A stretch of 64,000 bases of DNA from Streptomyces sp. WZ-12. GTDB lineage: Bacteria > Actinomycetota > Actinomycetes > Streptomycetales > Streptomycetaceae. The position numbers and the translations under genes were made by a program. Shown here piece by piece: positions 9,044 to 18,819 of this stretch. Under the pieces are notes generated by a model. It made no database searches. It was not told where the DNA came from and saw nothing but the letters and a program-made list of their open reading frames with translations. The stretch is from positions 6,869,001 to 6,933,000 of the forward strand of contig NZ_CP118574.1 of assembly GCF_028898845.1 (NCBI RefSeq), in the 5' to 3' direction. Within the stretch, counting starts at the first letter, position 1. Every line of letters begins with the position of its first letter.

Positions 9044-9215
9044 GGCGCCCCCTTCGGCGTGATCCGCTCGGACCGACCCGTCCCCCGGCGTCAAGTGTAA
9101 GCAGGCGCCCGAAAAGGGACCGGCTCACCGCGGGCCGGAGGATCCGGTCAACTCCCGCGCGGGCCGGACCGCCCCGACGCCGCCCCGCCCCAAGAACCCC
9201 GGTCCCGCCCGACCC

Positions 9216-9232
9216 CTAAGCGCTTGCTCAGC
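9216..9232. promoter_or_regulatory. 17-bp site CTAAGCGCTTGCTCAGC upstream of TetR gene
   Basis: The sequence, with the AAGCGCTT palindrome at its core, recurs without any change at 10447-10463 upstream of the MaoC gene. It is the probable operator of the TetR protein encoded at 9307. Confidence 0.65.
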
Positions 9233-9306
9233 GGCGCGGTATGGTGGACGGCCGAGCAGCGGAAGGCCCCTGGCGGGCCTGGCGGATCGAGGAACGGGGA
9301 GCGGCG

Positions 9307-9930
9307 ATGGGTGCGGCCGAGCGGGCGGCGGAGGCGGGCGACGAGTGGTCCGGGGTGACCCCGGACGCCGCGCGGCGACTGGTCGGCGCCGCCGTCCGGG
9401 CGTTCGCCGAGCGCGGCTACCACGCCACCACCACCCGCGACATCGCCGGCCGCGCCGGGATGAGCCCGGCCGCCCTCTACATCCACTACAAGACCAAGGA
9501 GGAGCTGCTCTACCGCATCAGCGGCATCGGCCACGAGAAGGCGCTGCACATCATGGCCGCGGCCGCCGAGGCCCCGGGCAGCGCCACCGACCGGCTCCGC
9601 GACGCGGTGCGCACCTTCGCCCGCTGGCACGCCGAGCACCACACCACCGCCCGGGTCATCCAGTACGAGCTCCAGGCGCTCAGCGAGGAGCACTACGCCG
9701 AGGTCGCCGGGCTGCGCCGGCGCACCGACCGGCTGCTCCGCCAGATCATCCAGGACGGCGCGGACAGCGGGGAGTTCTCCGTGGACGACGTCCCCGGCAC
9801 CACCCTGGCCGTGCTGTCGCTCTGCGTGGACGTCGCGCGCTGGTTCTCCGCGGCGGGCCCGCGCACGCCCGACGAGGTCGGCGCGCTCTACGCCGACCTC
9901 GTGCTGCGGATGGTGGGCGGGCCCGCCTGA
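9307..9930 (+). CDS. TetR-family regulator
   Basis: A 207-residue TetR protein with helix-turn-helix ATTTRDIAGRAGMSPAALYI followed by HYKTKEELLYRIS. The ligand domain resembles regulators of fatty-acyl genes. ATG 9307 follows GAACGGGGAG; an upstream ATG at 9241 would overlap the probable promoter region. The gene is convergent with the MaoC hydratase, and both have an identical 17-bp site upstream, so it most likely controls both. Confidence 0.9.
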   Translation: MGAAERAAEAGDEWSGVTPDAARRLVGAAVRAFAERGYHATTTRDIAGRAGMSPAALYIHYKTKEELLYRISGIGHEKALHIMAAAAEAPGSATDRLRDAVRTFARWHAEHHTTARVIQYELQALSEEHYAEVAGLRRRTDRLLRQIIQDGADSGEFSVDDVPGTTLAVLSLCVDVARWFSAAGPRTPDEVGALYADLVLRMVGGPA

Positions 9931-9951
9931 CCGCCGCCCCGGCTCCCCGGG

Positions 9952-10413
9952 CTACAGGTGGAAGCGGCTGACCGACTCCGCCACGCAGACCGGCTTCTCG
10001 CCGCCCTCCCGCTCGACCGTCACCACCGTGGTGAGCTGCACCCCGCCGGTCACCTCGGCGACCTCCGCGACCGTGGCCCGGGCGCGCAGCCGCGAGCCGA
10101 CCGGGACCGGGGCCGGGAAACGCACCTTGTTGGTGCCGTAGTTGATGCCCATCTTCACGTTGTCCACCCGCAGCAACTGCGGGACGAGGACCGGCAGCAG
10201 CGACAGCGTGAGGTAGCCGTGCGCGATGGTGGTGCCGAACGGGCCGGCCGCGGCCTTCTCCTGATCGACATGGATCCACTGGTGGTCGCCGGTGGCGTCC
10301 GCGAACAGATCGATCCGCCGCTGGTCGATCTCCAGCCAGTCGCTGGGGCCCAGCTCCTCGCCGACCGCCGCGCGCAGCTCCTCCACCGACCCGAACACCC
10401 GGGGCTCAGTCAT
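9952..10413 (-). CDS. MaoC-family (R)-specific enoyl-CoA hydratase
   Basis: Single hot-dog domain protein of 153 residues with the hydratase-2 motif. The catalytic Asp and His lie in [12 protein letters not shown] and are followed by [15 protein letters not shown]. It hydrates 2-enoyl-CoA to (R)-3-hydroxyacyl-CoA or performs a related reaction. The 17-bp operator-like site is 34 bp upstream of its ATG, so control by the TetR at 9307 is likely. Confidence 0.9.
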   Translation of the reverse strand: MTEPRVFGSVEELRAAVGEELGPSDWLEIDQRRIDLFADATGDHQWIHVDQEKAAAGPFGTTIAHGYLTLSLLPVLVPQLLRVDNVKMGINYGTNKVRFPAPVPVGSRLRARATVAEVAEVTGGVQLTTVVTVEREGGEKPVCVAESVSRFHL

Positions 10414-10446
10414 TCGTCGTCCGCCTCCTCGGCCTCAGCAGCATTT

Positions 10447-10463
10447 CTAAGCGCTTGCTCAGC
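10447..10463. promoter_or_regulatory. Second copy of CTAAGCGCTTGCTCAGC, upstream of the MaoC gene
   Basis: Identical over 17 bp to 9216-9232. It lies in the intergenic space between MaoC (minus) and soxR (plus), 34 bp from the MaoC start codon. Confidence 0.65.
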
Positions 10464-10544
10464 ATGCGAGGGCGGCTGCCCGCTGTCAACGCCCCGCCAC
10501 GGACCGCCCCGGGGCCGGCCGCACGAGGTCGTAGGGTTGACGGC

Positions 10545-11069
10545 GTGCCCCAGATCCCGTTCAAGGTCCATGAGCTCTCCGTCGGCCAGCTCTCCGCACG
10601 CAGCGGCGCGGCCGTCTCGGCCCTGCACTTCTACGAGTCCAAGGGGCTGATCAGCAGCACCCGCACCGCCGGCAACCAGCGCCGCTACACCCGCGAGACG
10701 CTGCGCCGGGTCGCGTTCGTCCGGGCCGCCCAACGGGTCGGCATCCCGCTCGCGGTGATCCGGGACGCGCTGGCGGAGCTGCCGGACGAGCGGACCCCCA
10801 ACCGCGAGGACTGGGCTCGGCTCTCCGAGGTCTGGCGCACCGAGCTCGACGAGCGGATCAAGCAACTCGTCGAGCTGCGCGACCACTTGACCGACTGCAT
10901 CGGCTGCGGCTGCCTCTCGCTGTCGCGCTGCGCGCTGTCCAACCCCGACGACAACCTCGGCGAACAGGGCCCGGGCGCCCGCCGGTTGCGGGTGGACCGG
11001 CGCGCCACGGACCCGGCGCCGGAGCAGCGCGCCGACACCGGGACGTGCCGCCCCGACGGGCGCGGCTAG
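10545..11069 (+). CDS. soxR: SoxR, redox-sensing MerR-family activator
   Basis: A 174-residue MerR-family protein. The N-terminal winged helix reads [20 protein letters not shown] with ESKGLI and [14 protein letters not shown]; a dimerisation helix follows. The C-terminal cluster Cys118-X2-Cys121-X-Cys123-X5-Cys129 ([12 protein letters not shown]) is the SoxR [2Fe-2S] ligand set. In actinobacteria SoxR responds to redox-active antibiotics. A GTG start at 10545 fits the family N terminus. TAGGGT lies at 10532-10537, so the transcript may be leaderless. An unusual feature is the basic, proline-containing C-terminal tail of about 35 residues after the cluster. Confidence 0.92.
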   Translation: MPQIPFKVHELSVGQLSARSGAAVSALHFYESKGLISSTRTAGNQRRYTRETLRRVAFVRAAQRVGIPLAVIRDALAELPDERTPNREDWARLSEVWRTELDERIKQLVELRDHLTDCIGCGCLSLSRCALSNPDDNLGEQGPGARRLRVDRRATDPAPEQRADTGTCRPDGRG

Positions 11070-11142
11070 GGCGCTTCTGGCGGATCTCCGCGGCGTCGCG
11101 GCGCCGCCCCGACGGGCACGCCCGCGCCCTCCGGCCGACCGG

Positions 11143-12585
11143 TCACCACACGGGCGGCTTGCGGTGTGCCCACGGGCGGGCCGCCTCCAACTGGGCGGAG
11201 AGCGCGATCAGGGTGGCCTCGTCGCCGTAGCGGCCGCCCAGCATGACGCCGATCGGTAGCCCCTGCTCGTTCCAGTGCAGCGGGACGCTGACCGCGGGCT
11301 GGCCGGTGGCGTTGTAGAAGGCGGTGAACGGCGTGAAGCGGCCGACCGCGGCGAACTCGGCCTGCGGATCGGCGTCGTTGCGCAGCCCGCCGACCGGCGC
11401 CGGTGGCGCGGCCAGGGTGGGGGAGAGGATCACGTCGTAGCCGGTGCCCGGCGACAGCAGGTCGTCGGTGAGGGTCTGCGCCAGCCTCCGGAAGGCGTAG
11501 AGGGCGCCGGCGAAGGCGGTGCCGGAGACCTCCCGGCCGCGGGCCCGCAGATGGCGGGAGAGCGGCATCAGCAGCTCCTCGCCGCCCGGCGGGACGGGCC
11601 GGTTGGCGGCCATCACCGACCAGACCCGGGTGAAGGCGTGCAGGATCTCGTCGTCCGCCGGGAGGGTCAACTCCTCGGTGTGGTGGCCGAGTTTGCCGAG
11701 CAGGGCGACGGTCTTGGCGACCGCGGTGCGGCAGTCGGGGTGCACCGCGGTGTCCGGGAGCGGGGCCTGGGTGAGCACCCCGATCCGCAGCCGTCCCGGG
11801 TCCCGGCGGGCCTGGTCGGCGAAGGTCTCGCCGGGCGGCAGCGGGGGCGCGGTGTACGGGTCGCCGGGCCGGGTGCCGGCCATCGCGTCCAGCAGCGCGG
11901 CCGCGTCGGCGACCGTGCGGGCCAGCGGGCCCGAGGTGCTCAGGCCCGTCACGTCGTGCAGCAGCGGGCCGCCGCTGATCCGGCCGCGGCTGGGCTTGAT
12001 GCCGTAGAGCCCGCACGAGGACGCCGGGATGCGGATCGAGCCGCCGCCGTCGCTGGCGTGCGCGACCGGCGCCAGGCCGCCGGCGACCGCCGCGGCCGCG
12101 CCGCCGCTGGAGCCGCCAGCCGAGCGCTCCGGGTCCCAGGGGGTGCGGGCGGGCGGGGCGAGCCGGTTCTCGGTGTAGCAAGGCAGGCCGAATTCGGGGG
12201 TGTTGGTCTTGCCCAGCATGACGGTGCCGGCCCGACGCAGCGCGGTGACGACGTGGTCGTCGGTGTCCGGGACATGGTCGGCCAGGGCGGCCGAGCCCAT
12301 CGTGCAGCGCACCCCGGCGACCCGGGTGAGGTCCTTCACGGGCACCGGGACGCCGTGCAGCGGCGGCAGCGCGCGGTCCTCGCGGCGAGCCGCGGTGGCC
12401 TCGGCCTCGGCCCTGGCGGCCTGCTCGCGGGCGAGCTCCGGGGTGCGGGTGAGGAAGGCGCCCAGGGTGTCGTCCAGCCGCTCGATCCGCGCGAGGTAGT
12501 GCTCGGTGAGCTCGACCGGGGACAGCTCCCCCGACCGGATCCTCGCGGCCTGTTCGAGCGCGGTCAGGTCGTGCAGTTCGGCCAT
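11143..12585 (-). CDS. Amidase-signature family hydrolase
   Basis: A 480-residue amidase with the Ser-cisSer-Lys triad: Lys84 in VPVPVKD, the cis-Ser around 159 in [14 protein letters not shown] and the nucleophile around Ser183 in [11 protein letters not shown]. The family includes aliphatic and aryl amidases and 6-aminohexanoate hydrolases; the substrate is unknown. ATG 12585 begins [16 protein letters not shown] with GAGGG about 12 nt upstream. No GatB or GatC is adjacent, so it is not a tRNA amidotransferase subunit by context. Confidence 0.9.
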   Translation of the reverse strand: MAELHDLTALEQAARIRSGELSPVELTEHYLARIERLDDTLGAFLTRTPELAREQAARAEAEATAARREDRALPPLHGVPVPVKDLTRVAGVRCTMGSAALADHVPDTDDHVVTALRRAGTVMLGKTNTPEFGLPCYTENRLAPPARTPWDPERSAGGSSGGAAAAVAGGLAPVAHASDGGGSIRIPASSCGLYGIKPSRGRISGGPLLHDVTGLSTSGPLARTVADAAALLDAMAGTRPGDPYTAPPLPPGETFADQARRDPGRLRIGVLTQAPLPDTAVHPDCRTAVAKTVALLGKLGHHTEELTLPADDEILHAFTRVWSVMAANRPVPPGGEELLMPLSRHLRARGREVSGTAFAGALYAFRRLAQTLTDDLLSPGTGYDVILSPTLAAPPAPVGGLRNDADPQAEFAAVGRFTPFTAFYNATGQPAVSVPLHWNEQGLPIGVMLGGRYGDEATLIALSAQLEAARPWAHRKPPVW

Positions 12586-13477
12586 GGACGGCCACCCTCT
12601 CGTCGGTGCCGGCGCGGCCCGGGTGCCGCATCGGCGGAACGGGCCGGCGCCGGGCGGTCCGCCGGCGATCGGCCCCTGAACAGTTGTGTCAGCTTCCCGG
12701 CCGCCCCGTAAAGGCCGTCCGTGCGCGGGACGGCCAGCCACGGCCAGACGACGATCACGAGGGCGGCGCGGCGGGGTTCACCGGTCGGTCCCTTCCGCGC
12801 CGGCCGTCACCGGCGGCGCCGACGGGCCGGCGGCCCCTCGGGCGCGGGGGCTCGTGGCGCCCGGGAGCGACGGGGCGGATCGGCTCATGGGCGACGAACC
12901 CCACCACCAACAGGCCGACCCTGAGGGCGAAGTGGGGAAGTGAGGTGGCGCGGAGCGCCGGGCCGCGGAGGCCGGCGGACGATCCGTGCGCCCGCAACGG
13001 CGTTGACGACCGGCGGACCGAGGGCACCGTTGGCGGACCGGGTGGCGGACCGGGCGGGGGCAGACGGTGAGCCGCCGGCCGTGGGGCGCGCCGACCTGTG
13101 AGGCGCCGAACAGATTGCACAAACAGGTTGGTACGGGGGCGAATCCGCCCTCATTGAAGGGGCGGACACGCGTCGCGCGGCCGATCAACAATGGCCGGGA
13201 AGCATCGCCCGTCACCGCGATCGGCGCCTGCGCGCATACGACAGGGCGCCGGCGCCGGGGTGGCGGCGGCCGACGCGCTTCCGGTCGATCGCGCCGGAGC
13301 GCCGCCCCAACGCCCCTTTGGCGACGGCCTGAACACGCGCCAGCCCCACGCCTGGCCCAAGGCGAGGTGGACGGCGGGGGCGGCGGGCGTCACGCGCCGG
13401 CGGCCCCGTCCCGCCAGGCGTGACGGCGCGGGGGTGACCGAGGGCGGGCGTGCGGCGGAGCGGGCCGTGCCGGGCGG
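12586..13477. other. Gene-poor interval (about 0.9 kb)
   Basis: Several overlapping open frames exist on both strands, but none has a convincing start, ribosome site or recognisable motif, and all are rich in Arg, Pro and Ala, as expected of chance frames in 75% GC DNA. A short inverted repeat GGGCGAATCCGCCC occurs near 13138. I see no RNA gene. Confidence 0.5.
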
Positions 13478-14218
13478 TCAGGCGGCCGGGAGGGGACCCG
13501 TCAACGCGAGGGCGTGGCGTATCAGTTCGGCGTTGTCGGGCGCCGGTGAGCCGTCCGGCAGGGCGAGGGCGTCCTCGATGCCGATCCGGCTGGCCAGACC
13601 CAGCTCGGCGGCCAGTCGCAGCACCGGCCAGGCGCCGCCGTTCTGGCCGTGCAGCAACACCGGGCGGCCGTGCGGTATTTCGGCCAGCTCGGCGAGGAGC
13701 CGACGGGCCGTGCGGGGCGCGGAGTGGGGGTCGGTGTCGTCGATGACCTCGGCCAGCACCCGCAGCACGCGCGGGGCCAGCGGGGAGGCGGCGAAGCGGG
13801 CGGCGGCCGCCGTGCCGGCCCAGATGCCCGCCTCGACGCCGACGCCGCGCGCCAGCAGCGCGGCGGCGACCGCATCGGCGCCCGGCTCGTGCCAGTTGAC
13901 CGAGGCATGGTCGGGAAGGACCGTCCAGGAGGCGATCCGCTCGGCCCGGCGCTCGGGGTCCGGCTCGGCCCAGGCGCCGGTCGTCACGCCCACCGGCACG
14001 TCCACCGCCTCCCGTATCGCCTCAAGGACCGGGCCGACCACCCGCGGCGAGAGGGAGTCCTGCCCGCACGGGGTCTTGGGGTGGACGTGGACGTCCTGGG
14101 CGCCGGCCGCGACCGCCCGCCGCGCCGACTGGGCGAGCGCGGCCGGCGACAGCGGCACCGCACCAGAATCGGCCGCCGTCCGGGGGCCGTTGAGACACAC
14201 CTGCAGCATCTGGAGCAT
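13478..14218 (-). CDS. 3-keto-5-aminohexanoate cleavage (BKACE / DUF849) family protein
   Basis: A TIM-barrel beta-keto acid cleavage enzyme of 246 residues. Zinc-binding features are QDVHVHPKTPCGQDSL (HVHP) near residue 45 and SVNWHEPGAD later; VCLNGPR at the N terminus and VLLHGQNGGAWPVL near the C terminus are also typical. BKACE enzymes condense a beta-keto acid with acetyl-CoA to give acetoacetate plus a CoA ester. The protein is shorter than the usual ~275-310 residues, and the start (ATG 14218, ATG 14209 or GTG 14248) is uncertain because no good ribosome site is visible. Confidence 0.8.
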   Translation of the reverse strand: MLQMLQVCLNGPRTAADSGAVPLSPAALAQSARRAVAAGAQDVHVHPKTPCGQDSLSPRVVGPVLEAIREAVDVPVGVTTGAWAEPDPERRAERIASWTVLPDHASVNWHEPGADAVAAALLARGVGVEAGIWAGTAAAARFAASPLAPRVLRVLAEVIDDTDPHSAPRTARRLLAELAEIPHGRPVLLHGQNGGAWPVLRLAAELGLASRIGIEDALALPDGSPAPDNAELIRHALALTGPLPAA

Positions 14219-14289
14219 GGTTTCGATGATGGCAGGCGGGTCTGACACTCCGCGGTGGGAGGGGGGTGCGGTGCCGCGCGGAGCGGGGG

Positions 14290-14904
14290 TCAGGCCGCCG
14301 CGAAGGCCCGCCCGCCGGCCAGGGCGGCGGCGGTGTGCAGCGCCTCGGGGGTCAGGACGGACGCCGGGGCGAGCGCCCCGCAGTCCCGGCAGGCCGGGCC
14401 GTTCGCCGGGCAGCCGTCCTGGCCGGGGACCCACGCGAAGCCGGTGCCGCCGCAGACCGGGCAGTCGTGGCGCGGGGTGCCCGCCTCCATCGCCGCGATC
14501 ATGCGGCGCAGCACCTCGGAGAGGCGGGCCGCCGGGTGCCGCTGCGGGGACGCGCAGGGCACGATGTCGCAGCCGCCCCAGGTGCGGCGGTGCCAGTCGT
14601 CGAGGGCGCTGGGCTGGCGGATGCCCTCGTGCTTCTCGCGGCGGCGGCGGGCCGCGAACTCCTGCTCGTAGGCGAGCCAGAGGGCGCGTGCCTCCTCCAG
14701 CTCGGCGAGCGCGGCCATCAGCCGCGCCGGATCCGGATCGCGGTCCTGTGTGGTGAACCCGGCCCGGGTGCACAGGTGGTGCCAGGTGGCGCGGTGCCCG
14801 TAAGGGGCGAAGCGCTCAAGGCACTTGCGCAGTGCGGTGCGTCGCCGAACGGTGGCGAGGCGCGGATTGCGGACCTGTTCTGCGAGGGCTCTGAAACTGG
14901 CCAT
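14290..14904 (-). CDS. Conserved hypothetical protein with C-terminal zinc-ribbon cysteines
   Basis: A 204-residue protein starting MASFRALAEQVRNPRL. The helical, Arg/Glu-rich N-terminal two thirds contains DDWHRRTWGGCD. The C-terminal part has CPVCGGTGFAWVPGQDGC followed by ACRDCG, a pattern of paired cysteines that suggests a zinc ribbon or knuckle. I do not recognise the family beyond a general likeness to Streptomyces proteins of unknown function. It is divergent from the penicillin acylase gene. Confidence 0.65.
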   Translation of the reverse strand: MASFRALAEQVRNPRLATVRRRTALRKCLERFAPYGHRATWHHLCTRAGFTTQDRDPDPARLMAALAELEEARALWLAYEQEFAARRRREKHEGIRQPSALDDWHRRTWGGCDIVPCASPQRHPAARLSEVLRRMIAAMEAGTPRHDCPVCGGTGFAWVPGQDGCPANGPACRDCGALAPASVLTPEALHTAAALAGGRAFAAA

Positions 14905-15155
14905 GATGCTTCCACCTCCGAGGAGGATCCCGACTGGACACGGAATGGACGTAACCGGCCGCCACCCGGATCCATCGAATTCTCTTGCGGTTTTGGGTGG
15001 CGATGTGCCGGGGTGTCCGGCCCCAACCTCCTGCCCACGGTGGGGAATACGAAAAGGTGACTGTTGTTCATCTTCCGGTAACGAGTAACCGACGGTAACG
15101 TCCGGCGCAGCCTCCCCGAGCTCGTGGCGAGCAGGGACCTCTTCGAGGAGCAGGA

Positions 15156-17978
15156 ATGCGACGACGTACCGGAAGGCTCAGGACCGCCGCCACGGCAGCC
15201 CTGTTCGCCTTGGGTGCCACGTTCTTGGCACCGCCCCCCACCGCGGCCGCGGCCGCACCGCAGACTTCCGAGGACTACTGTCAGGGCCAGTGCGCGGACA
15301 TCCTCCCGCCGGGCGCGACGGGCAACGCCACCCTGGTGCAGATCCTCGGCAACAAGCTGTTCGGCACCCATCCCCCGCACACCACCGACCAGATCGCCCC
15401 CTACAACGCCCTGGCCGGCGGCTACCGTTCGCTCACCGACGCCACCCTCACCGACTTCTACAACGACGCCTCCTTCGGTGTCCCGAAGGACCAGGTCGGC
15501 TCGGTGAGCACACCGCGCCCCGACGTCACCATCACCCGCGACAAGAAGACCGGCGTCCCGCACATCAAGGGCACCACCCGCTACGGCACCGAGTACGGCG
15601 CCGGCTACGCCGCGGGCCAGGACCGGCTGTGGCTGATGGACCTCTTCCGCCACATCGGGCGCGGCGAGTTGACCTCGTTCGCCGGCGGCGCCCCCGCCAA
15701 CCAGGGCCTGGAGCAACAGTTCTGGCCCTCCGCCCCGTACACCGAGGCCGACCTCCAGGCGCAGGTCGACGCCATCCGGGACGACAACGGCGCCCGTGGC
15801 AAACAGGCCATGGCCGACGCCCAGGCGTACGTGGACGGCATCAACGCCTACCGCGAACAGTCCAAGAAGGGCCGCTACTTCCCCGGTGAGTACGTCGTCA
15901 CCGGTCACGTCGACGCGATCACCAACGCCGGCGAGATCCAGCCGTTCAAACTCACCGACCTGATAGCCCTGGCCTCCGTCGTCGGCGGCCTCTTCGGCAA
16001 CGGCGGCGGGGGAGAGGTGCCGTCCGCCCTCGCCCTGCTCTCCGCCCAGCACAAGTACGGCCTGGAGAAGGGCACCGAGGTCTGGGAGTCCTTCCGCGAG
16101 CGGAACGACCCCGAGGCGGTCAAGACCCTGCACGACGGCCAGAGTTTCCCCTACGCCGTCAAGCCCGCCAAGGCCCGGGGCACCGCCCTGCCCGACCCCG
16201 GCAGCGTCACCCCCGAGCCGCTGGTCTTCGACCGCACCGGCGCCGCCGCCTCCAAGAGCGCCACCCCACCCCGGGACCCGGTCAAGGCACCGGAGAAGTA
16301 CCGGAAGTTGGAGGGGCTCTTCAAGGACGGCGTGCTGCCCAAGGGGAGCTTCGACCCGACCCAGCACCGCGGCATGTCCAACGCCCTGCTGGTCTCCGGC
16401 AAGCACACCGCCAGCGGCCACCCGGTCGCCGTCTTCGGCCCGCAGACCGGCTACTTCGCGCCCCAACTGCTGATGCTCCAGGAGATCCAGGGGCCCGGCA
16501 TCAGCGCCCGCGGCGCCTCGTTCGCCGGCGTCGGGATGTACGTCCAGCTCGGTCGCGGCCAGGACTACGCCTGGAGCGCCACCTCCGCCGGTCAGGACAT
16601 CACCGACACCTACGCCCTGGACCTGTGCAACGCGGACGGCTCCACGCCCACCAAGGAGTCCATCTCGTACCGCTACCACGGCCGGTGCCTGCCGATGGAG
16701 AAGCTGGAGCGCACCACCTCCTGGAAGCCCACCATCGCCGACCCCACCGCGGCCGGCTCCTACCGGATGCAGGTCTTCCGCACCAAGTACGGCATCGTCA
16801 CCCACCGCGCCACCGTCGACGGCAAGCCCGTCGCCTACGCCGCGCTGCGCTCCACCTACCGCCACGAGGCCGACTCCATCATCGGCTTCCAGATGCTCAA
16901 CGACCCCTCCTACGTCCGCGACGCCAAGAGCTTCCAGCGGGCCGCCGCGCACATCGGATACGCCTTCAACTGGTTCTACGCCGACTCCCGCGACATCGCG
17001 TACTACAACAGCGGCCTCAACCCCGTCCGCAACCCTGACGTCGACCCCGCGCTGCCCGTCCGGGCCGAACCGGCCTACGAGTGGAAGGACTTCGACCCCG
17101 CCACCAACACCACCGCCTACACCCCGCCGGCCCAGCACCCGCAGTCGATCGACCAGGACTACTACGTCTCCTGGAACAACAAGCAGGCCAAGGATTACGA
17201 CTCGGCCGGCTTCGGCAACGGCTCGGTGCACCGCGCCAACCTCCTGGACGACCGGGTCCGCGCGCTCACCAAGGACGGCGGCGTCACCCGCGCCGCCCTG
17301 ACCCGGGCGATGGCCGACGCCGCCCTCACCGACCTGCGCGGCGAGGACGTCCTGCCCGACCTGCTGCGGGTCCTGGGCAGCAAGCCGATCGCCGACCCCG
17401 CGCTGCGCACCGCGGTGCAGCGGCTGGACGCCTGGCGCAGGGACGGCGCCCAGCGCCGCGAGACCACCCCCGGCTCGGGCACCTACGCCCACGCCGACGC
17501 CGTCCAACTGATGGACGCCTGGTGGCCGCTGATGGTCAAGGGCGTCTTCCAACCGGGCCTGGGCGCCGACCTGTACGGCGCACTGGGCGCCAACCTCGCC
17601 ATCGACGAGTCCCCGTCGGCCGGCCACGGCCCCACCGGGGCGCACGCCGGTTCGGCCTTCCAGTACGGCTGGTGGTCCTACGTGGACAAGGACCTGCGCG
17701 CGGTGCTCGGCGACCGGGTCCAGGGGCCGCTCGCCGCCCGCTACTGCGGCAACGGCGACCTGTCCGCCTGCCGGGACACCCTGCTGGCCACCCTCCAACA
17801 GGCCAACGCCAAAACCGCCGCCCAGGTCTACCCGGGCGACGACAACTGCAAGGCCGGCGACCAGTGGTGCGCCGACGCCATCGTCCACCGCGCGGTGGGC
17901 GGCCTCACCCACGCCAAGATGACCTGGCAGAACCGCCCCACCTATCAGCAGGTGGTGGAATTCCCCGCCCATAGGTAG
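15156..17978 (+). CDS. Secreted penicillin-acylase (Ntn-hydrolase) family enzyme
   Basis: A 940-residue precursor with a signal peptide (basic MRRRTGRLRT, hydrophobic AALFALGATFLA, cleavage near residues 30-34). The alpha chain contains AGQDRLWLMDLFRHIGRG; a spacer follows, and Ser408 in HRGMSNALLVSGKHTASG is the predicted N-terminal nucleophile freed by self-cleavage. The rest is the beta chain. Members cleave penicillins, acyl-homoserine lactones or cyclic lipopeptides; the substrate cannot be told here. The length is greater than E. coli penicillin acylase (about 846) but usual for Streptomyces homologues. ATG 15156 is preceded by GAGGAGCAGGA. Promoter-like TAAC repeats lie at 15073-15100. 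Confidence 0.92.
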   Translation: MRRRTGRLRTAATAALFALGATFLAPPPTAAAAAPQTSEDYCQGQCADILPPGATGNATLVQILGNKLFGTHPPHTTDQIAPYNALAGGYRSLTDATLTDFYNDASFGVPKDQVGSVSTPRPDVTITRDKKTGVPHIKGTTRYGTEYGAGYAAGQDRLWLMDLFRHIGRGELTSFAGGAPANQGLEQQFWPSAPYTEADLQAQVDAIRDDNGARGKQAMADAQAYVDGINAYREQSKKGRYFPGEYVVTGHVDAITNAGEIQPFKLTDLIALASVVGGLFGNGGGGEVPSALALLSAQHKYGLEKGTEVWESFRERNDPEAVKTLHDGQSFPYAVKPAKARGTALPDPGSVTPEPLVFDRTGAAASKSATPPRDPVKAPEKYRKLEGLFKDGVLPKGSFDPTQHRGMSNALLVSGKHTASGHPVAVFGPQTGYFAPQLLMLQEIQGPGISARGASFAGVGMYVQLGRGQDYAWSATSAGQDITDTYALDLCNADGSTPTKESISYRYHGRCLPMEKLERTTSWKPTIADPTAAGSYRMQVFRTKYGIVTHRATVDGKPVAYAALRSTYRHEADSIIGFQMLNDPSYVRDAKSFQRAAAHIGYAFNWFYADSRDIAYYNSGLNPVRNPDVDPALPVRAEPAYEWKDFDPATNTTAYTPPAQHPQSIDQDYYVSWNNKQAKDYDSAGFGNGSVHRANLLDDRVRALTKDGGVTRAALTRAMADAALTDLRGEDVLPDLLRVLGSKPIADPALRTAVQRLDAWRRDGAQRRETTPGSGTYAHADAVQLMDAWWPLMVKGVFQPGLGADLYGALGANLAIDESPSAGHGPTGAHAGSAFQYGWWSYVDKDLRAVLGDRVQGPLAARYCGNGDLSACRDTLLATLQQANAKTAAQVYPGDDNCKAGDQWCADAIVHRAVGGLTHAKMTWQNRPTYQQVVEFPAHR

Positions 17979-17993
17979 GCGCGGGTAAGGGCC

Positions 17994-18023
17994 CGGCCCC
18001 GGGGTGTTCGCACCCCGGGGCCG
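17994..18023. terminator. Strong bidirectional hairpin terminator
   Basis: Perfect 13-bp stem CGGCCCCGGGGTG closed by a TTCG tetraloop, between the acylase stop and the convergent membrane-protein gene. Confidence 0.85.
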
Positions 18024-18050
18024 CGCCAATTCCCCTCCGTTTTCCGTGGA

Positions 18051-18626
18051 TTAAGCGGAGACCGCCCCGGTCGGCTGTGGCACCGCCGCATTCCGCTTCC
18101 GTTCCTTGCGCTGCGCGGCATAACGCCCGGCCGGCGGCAACCAGGCGAGCACCACGGCGGCCAGCGCGGCCGCCGGCGCGAGCAGCGTCGGCACCAGGAG
18201 CGCGGTCGGCGCGTGGTCGCACCAGACGAGGGCGTGCATCGGCGCCGCCAGCACCGCGCAGACGGTCACCAACACCCGCGCCCAGACGGCGCCCTGCCCG
18301 GCGTACAGGCCGAAGACCAGCAGGCACAGCCCGAGGACCGCGGCCAGTACGCCGCGGGCCAGCAACGTGCTGGAGCGGTCGTCCACCAGCCCGTCCCACA
18401 GGGGGCCGGACATCGCCCTGAACGCGGCGGGCGTCGTGCCGACGCGCAGCCCGACCTCTTCCGGGGCGTCCCGGATGAGCTGCTCGATGTTCTCGGCCGC
18501 GAGGCCGCGGCCCCGGGTGAGGACGACGAGCGCGCCGGCGAAAGCGGCCAGCGCCGATGCCACCGAGCAGGCCACGGCGGCGACGAGGGTACCGGGCCGC
18601 CTAAGGGCGGCCTGGGAATGACTCAC
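18051..18626 (-). CDS. Hypothetical membrane protein with four predicted helices
   Basis: A 191-residue protein from GTG 18626 with GGGGGAG about 8 nt upstream. There is one N-terminal hydrophobic segment (LVAAVACSVASALAAFAGAL), an extracytoplasmic-looking stretch of about 50 residues with no cysteines, then three more hydrophobic segments and a basic C-terminal tail. I do not recognise the family. It is divergent from the LysR-type regulator. Confidence 0.75.
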   Translation of the reverse strand: MSHSQAALRRPGTLVAAVACSVASALAAFAGALVVLTRGRGLAAENIEQLIRDAPEEVGLRVGTTPAAFRAMSGPLWDGLVDDRSSTLLARGVLAAVLGLCLLVFGLYAGQGAVWARVLVTVCAVLAAPMHALVWCDHAPTALLVPTLLAPAAALAAVVLAWLPPAGRYAAQRKERKRNAAVPQPTGAVSA

Positions 18627-18819
18627 GAGCGTAACTCCCCCTGTGAAGAACGTTGTTGCGTGGTTCGGGATTGCCCCGACCATTCCACGGGTACCGCTAA
18701 CGCATCCAGCATCTTCCGGAAGAAATCCGCAGATAATCCCCGGTGATCTCCGGAGCAGTTTTCGGGTGCGGCTATGCTGCTCATTCCTGAATTCGGGGGA
18801 AGGGAAAGCGAGTAGGGCC

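Noticed and set aside
12600..13477. Small open frames in the gap after the amidase
   Set aside because: No ribosome sites, no motifs, and overlapping frames on both strands with chance-like composition.
14718..18029. Minus-strand frame of about 1100 codons antisense to the penicillin acylase
   Set aside because: Its composition (Gly/Val/Arg/Leu strings) is the mirror of the acylase codon bias. The plus strand has signal peptide, ribosome site and Ntn nucleophile motif.
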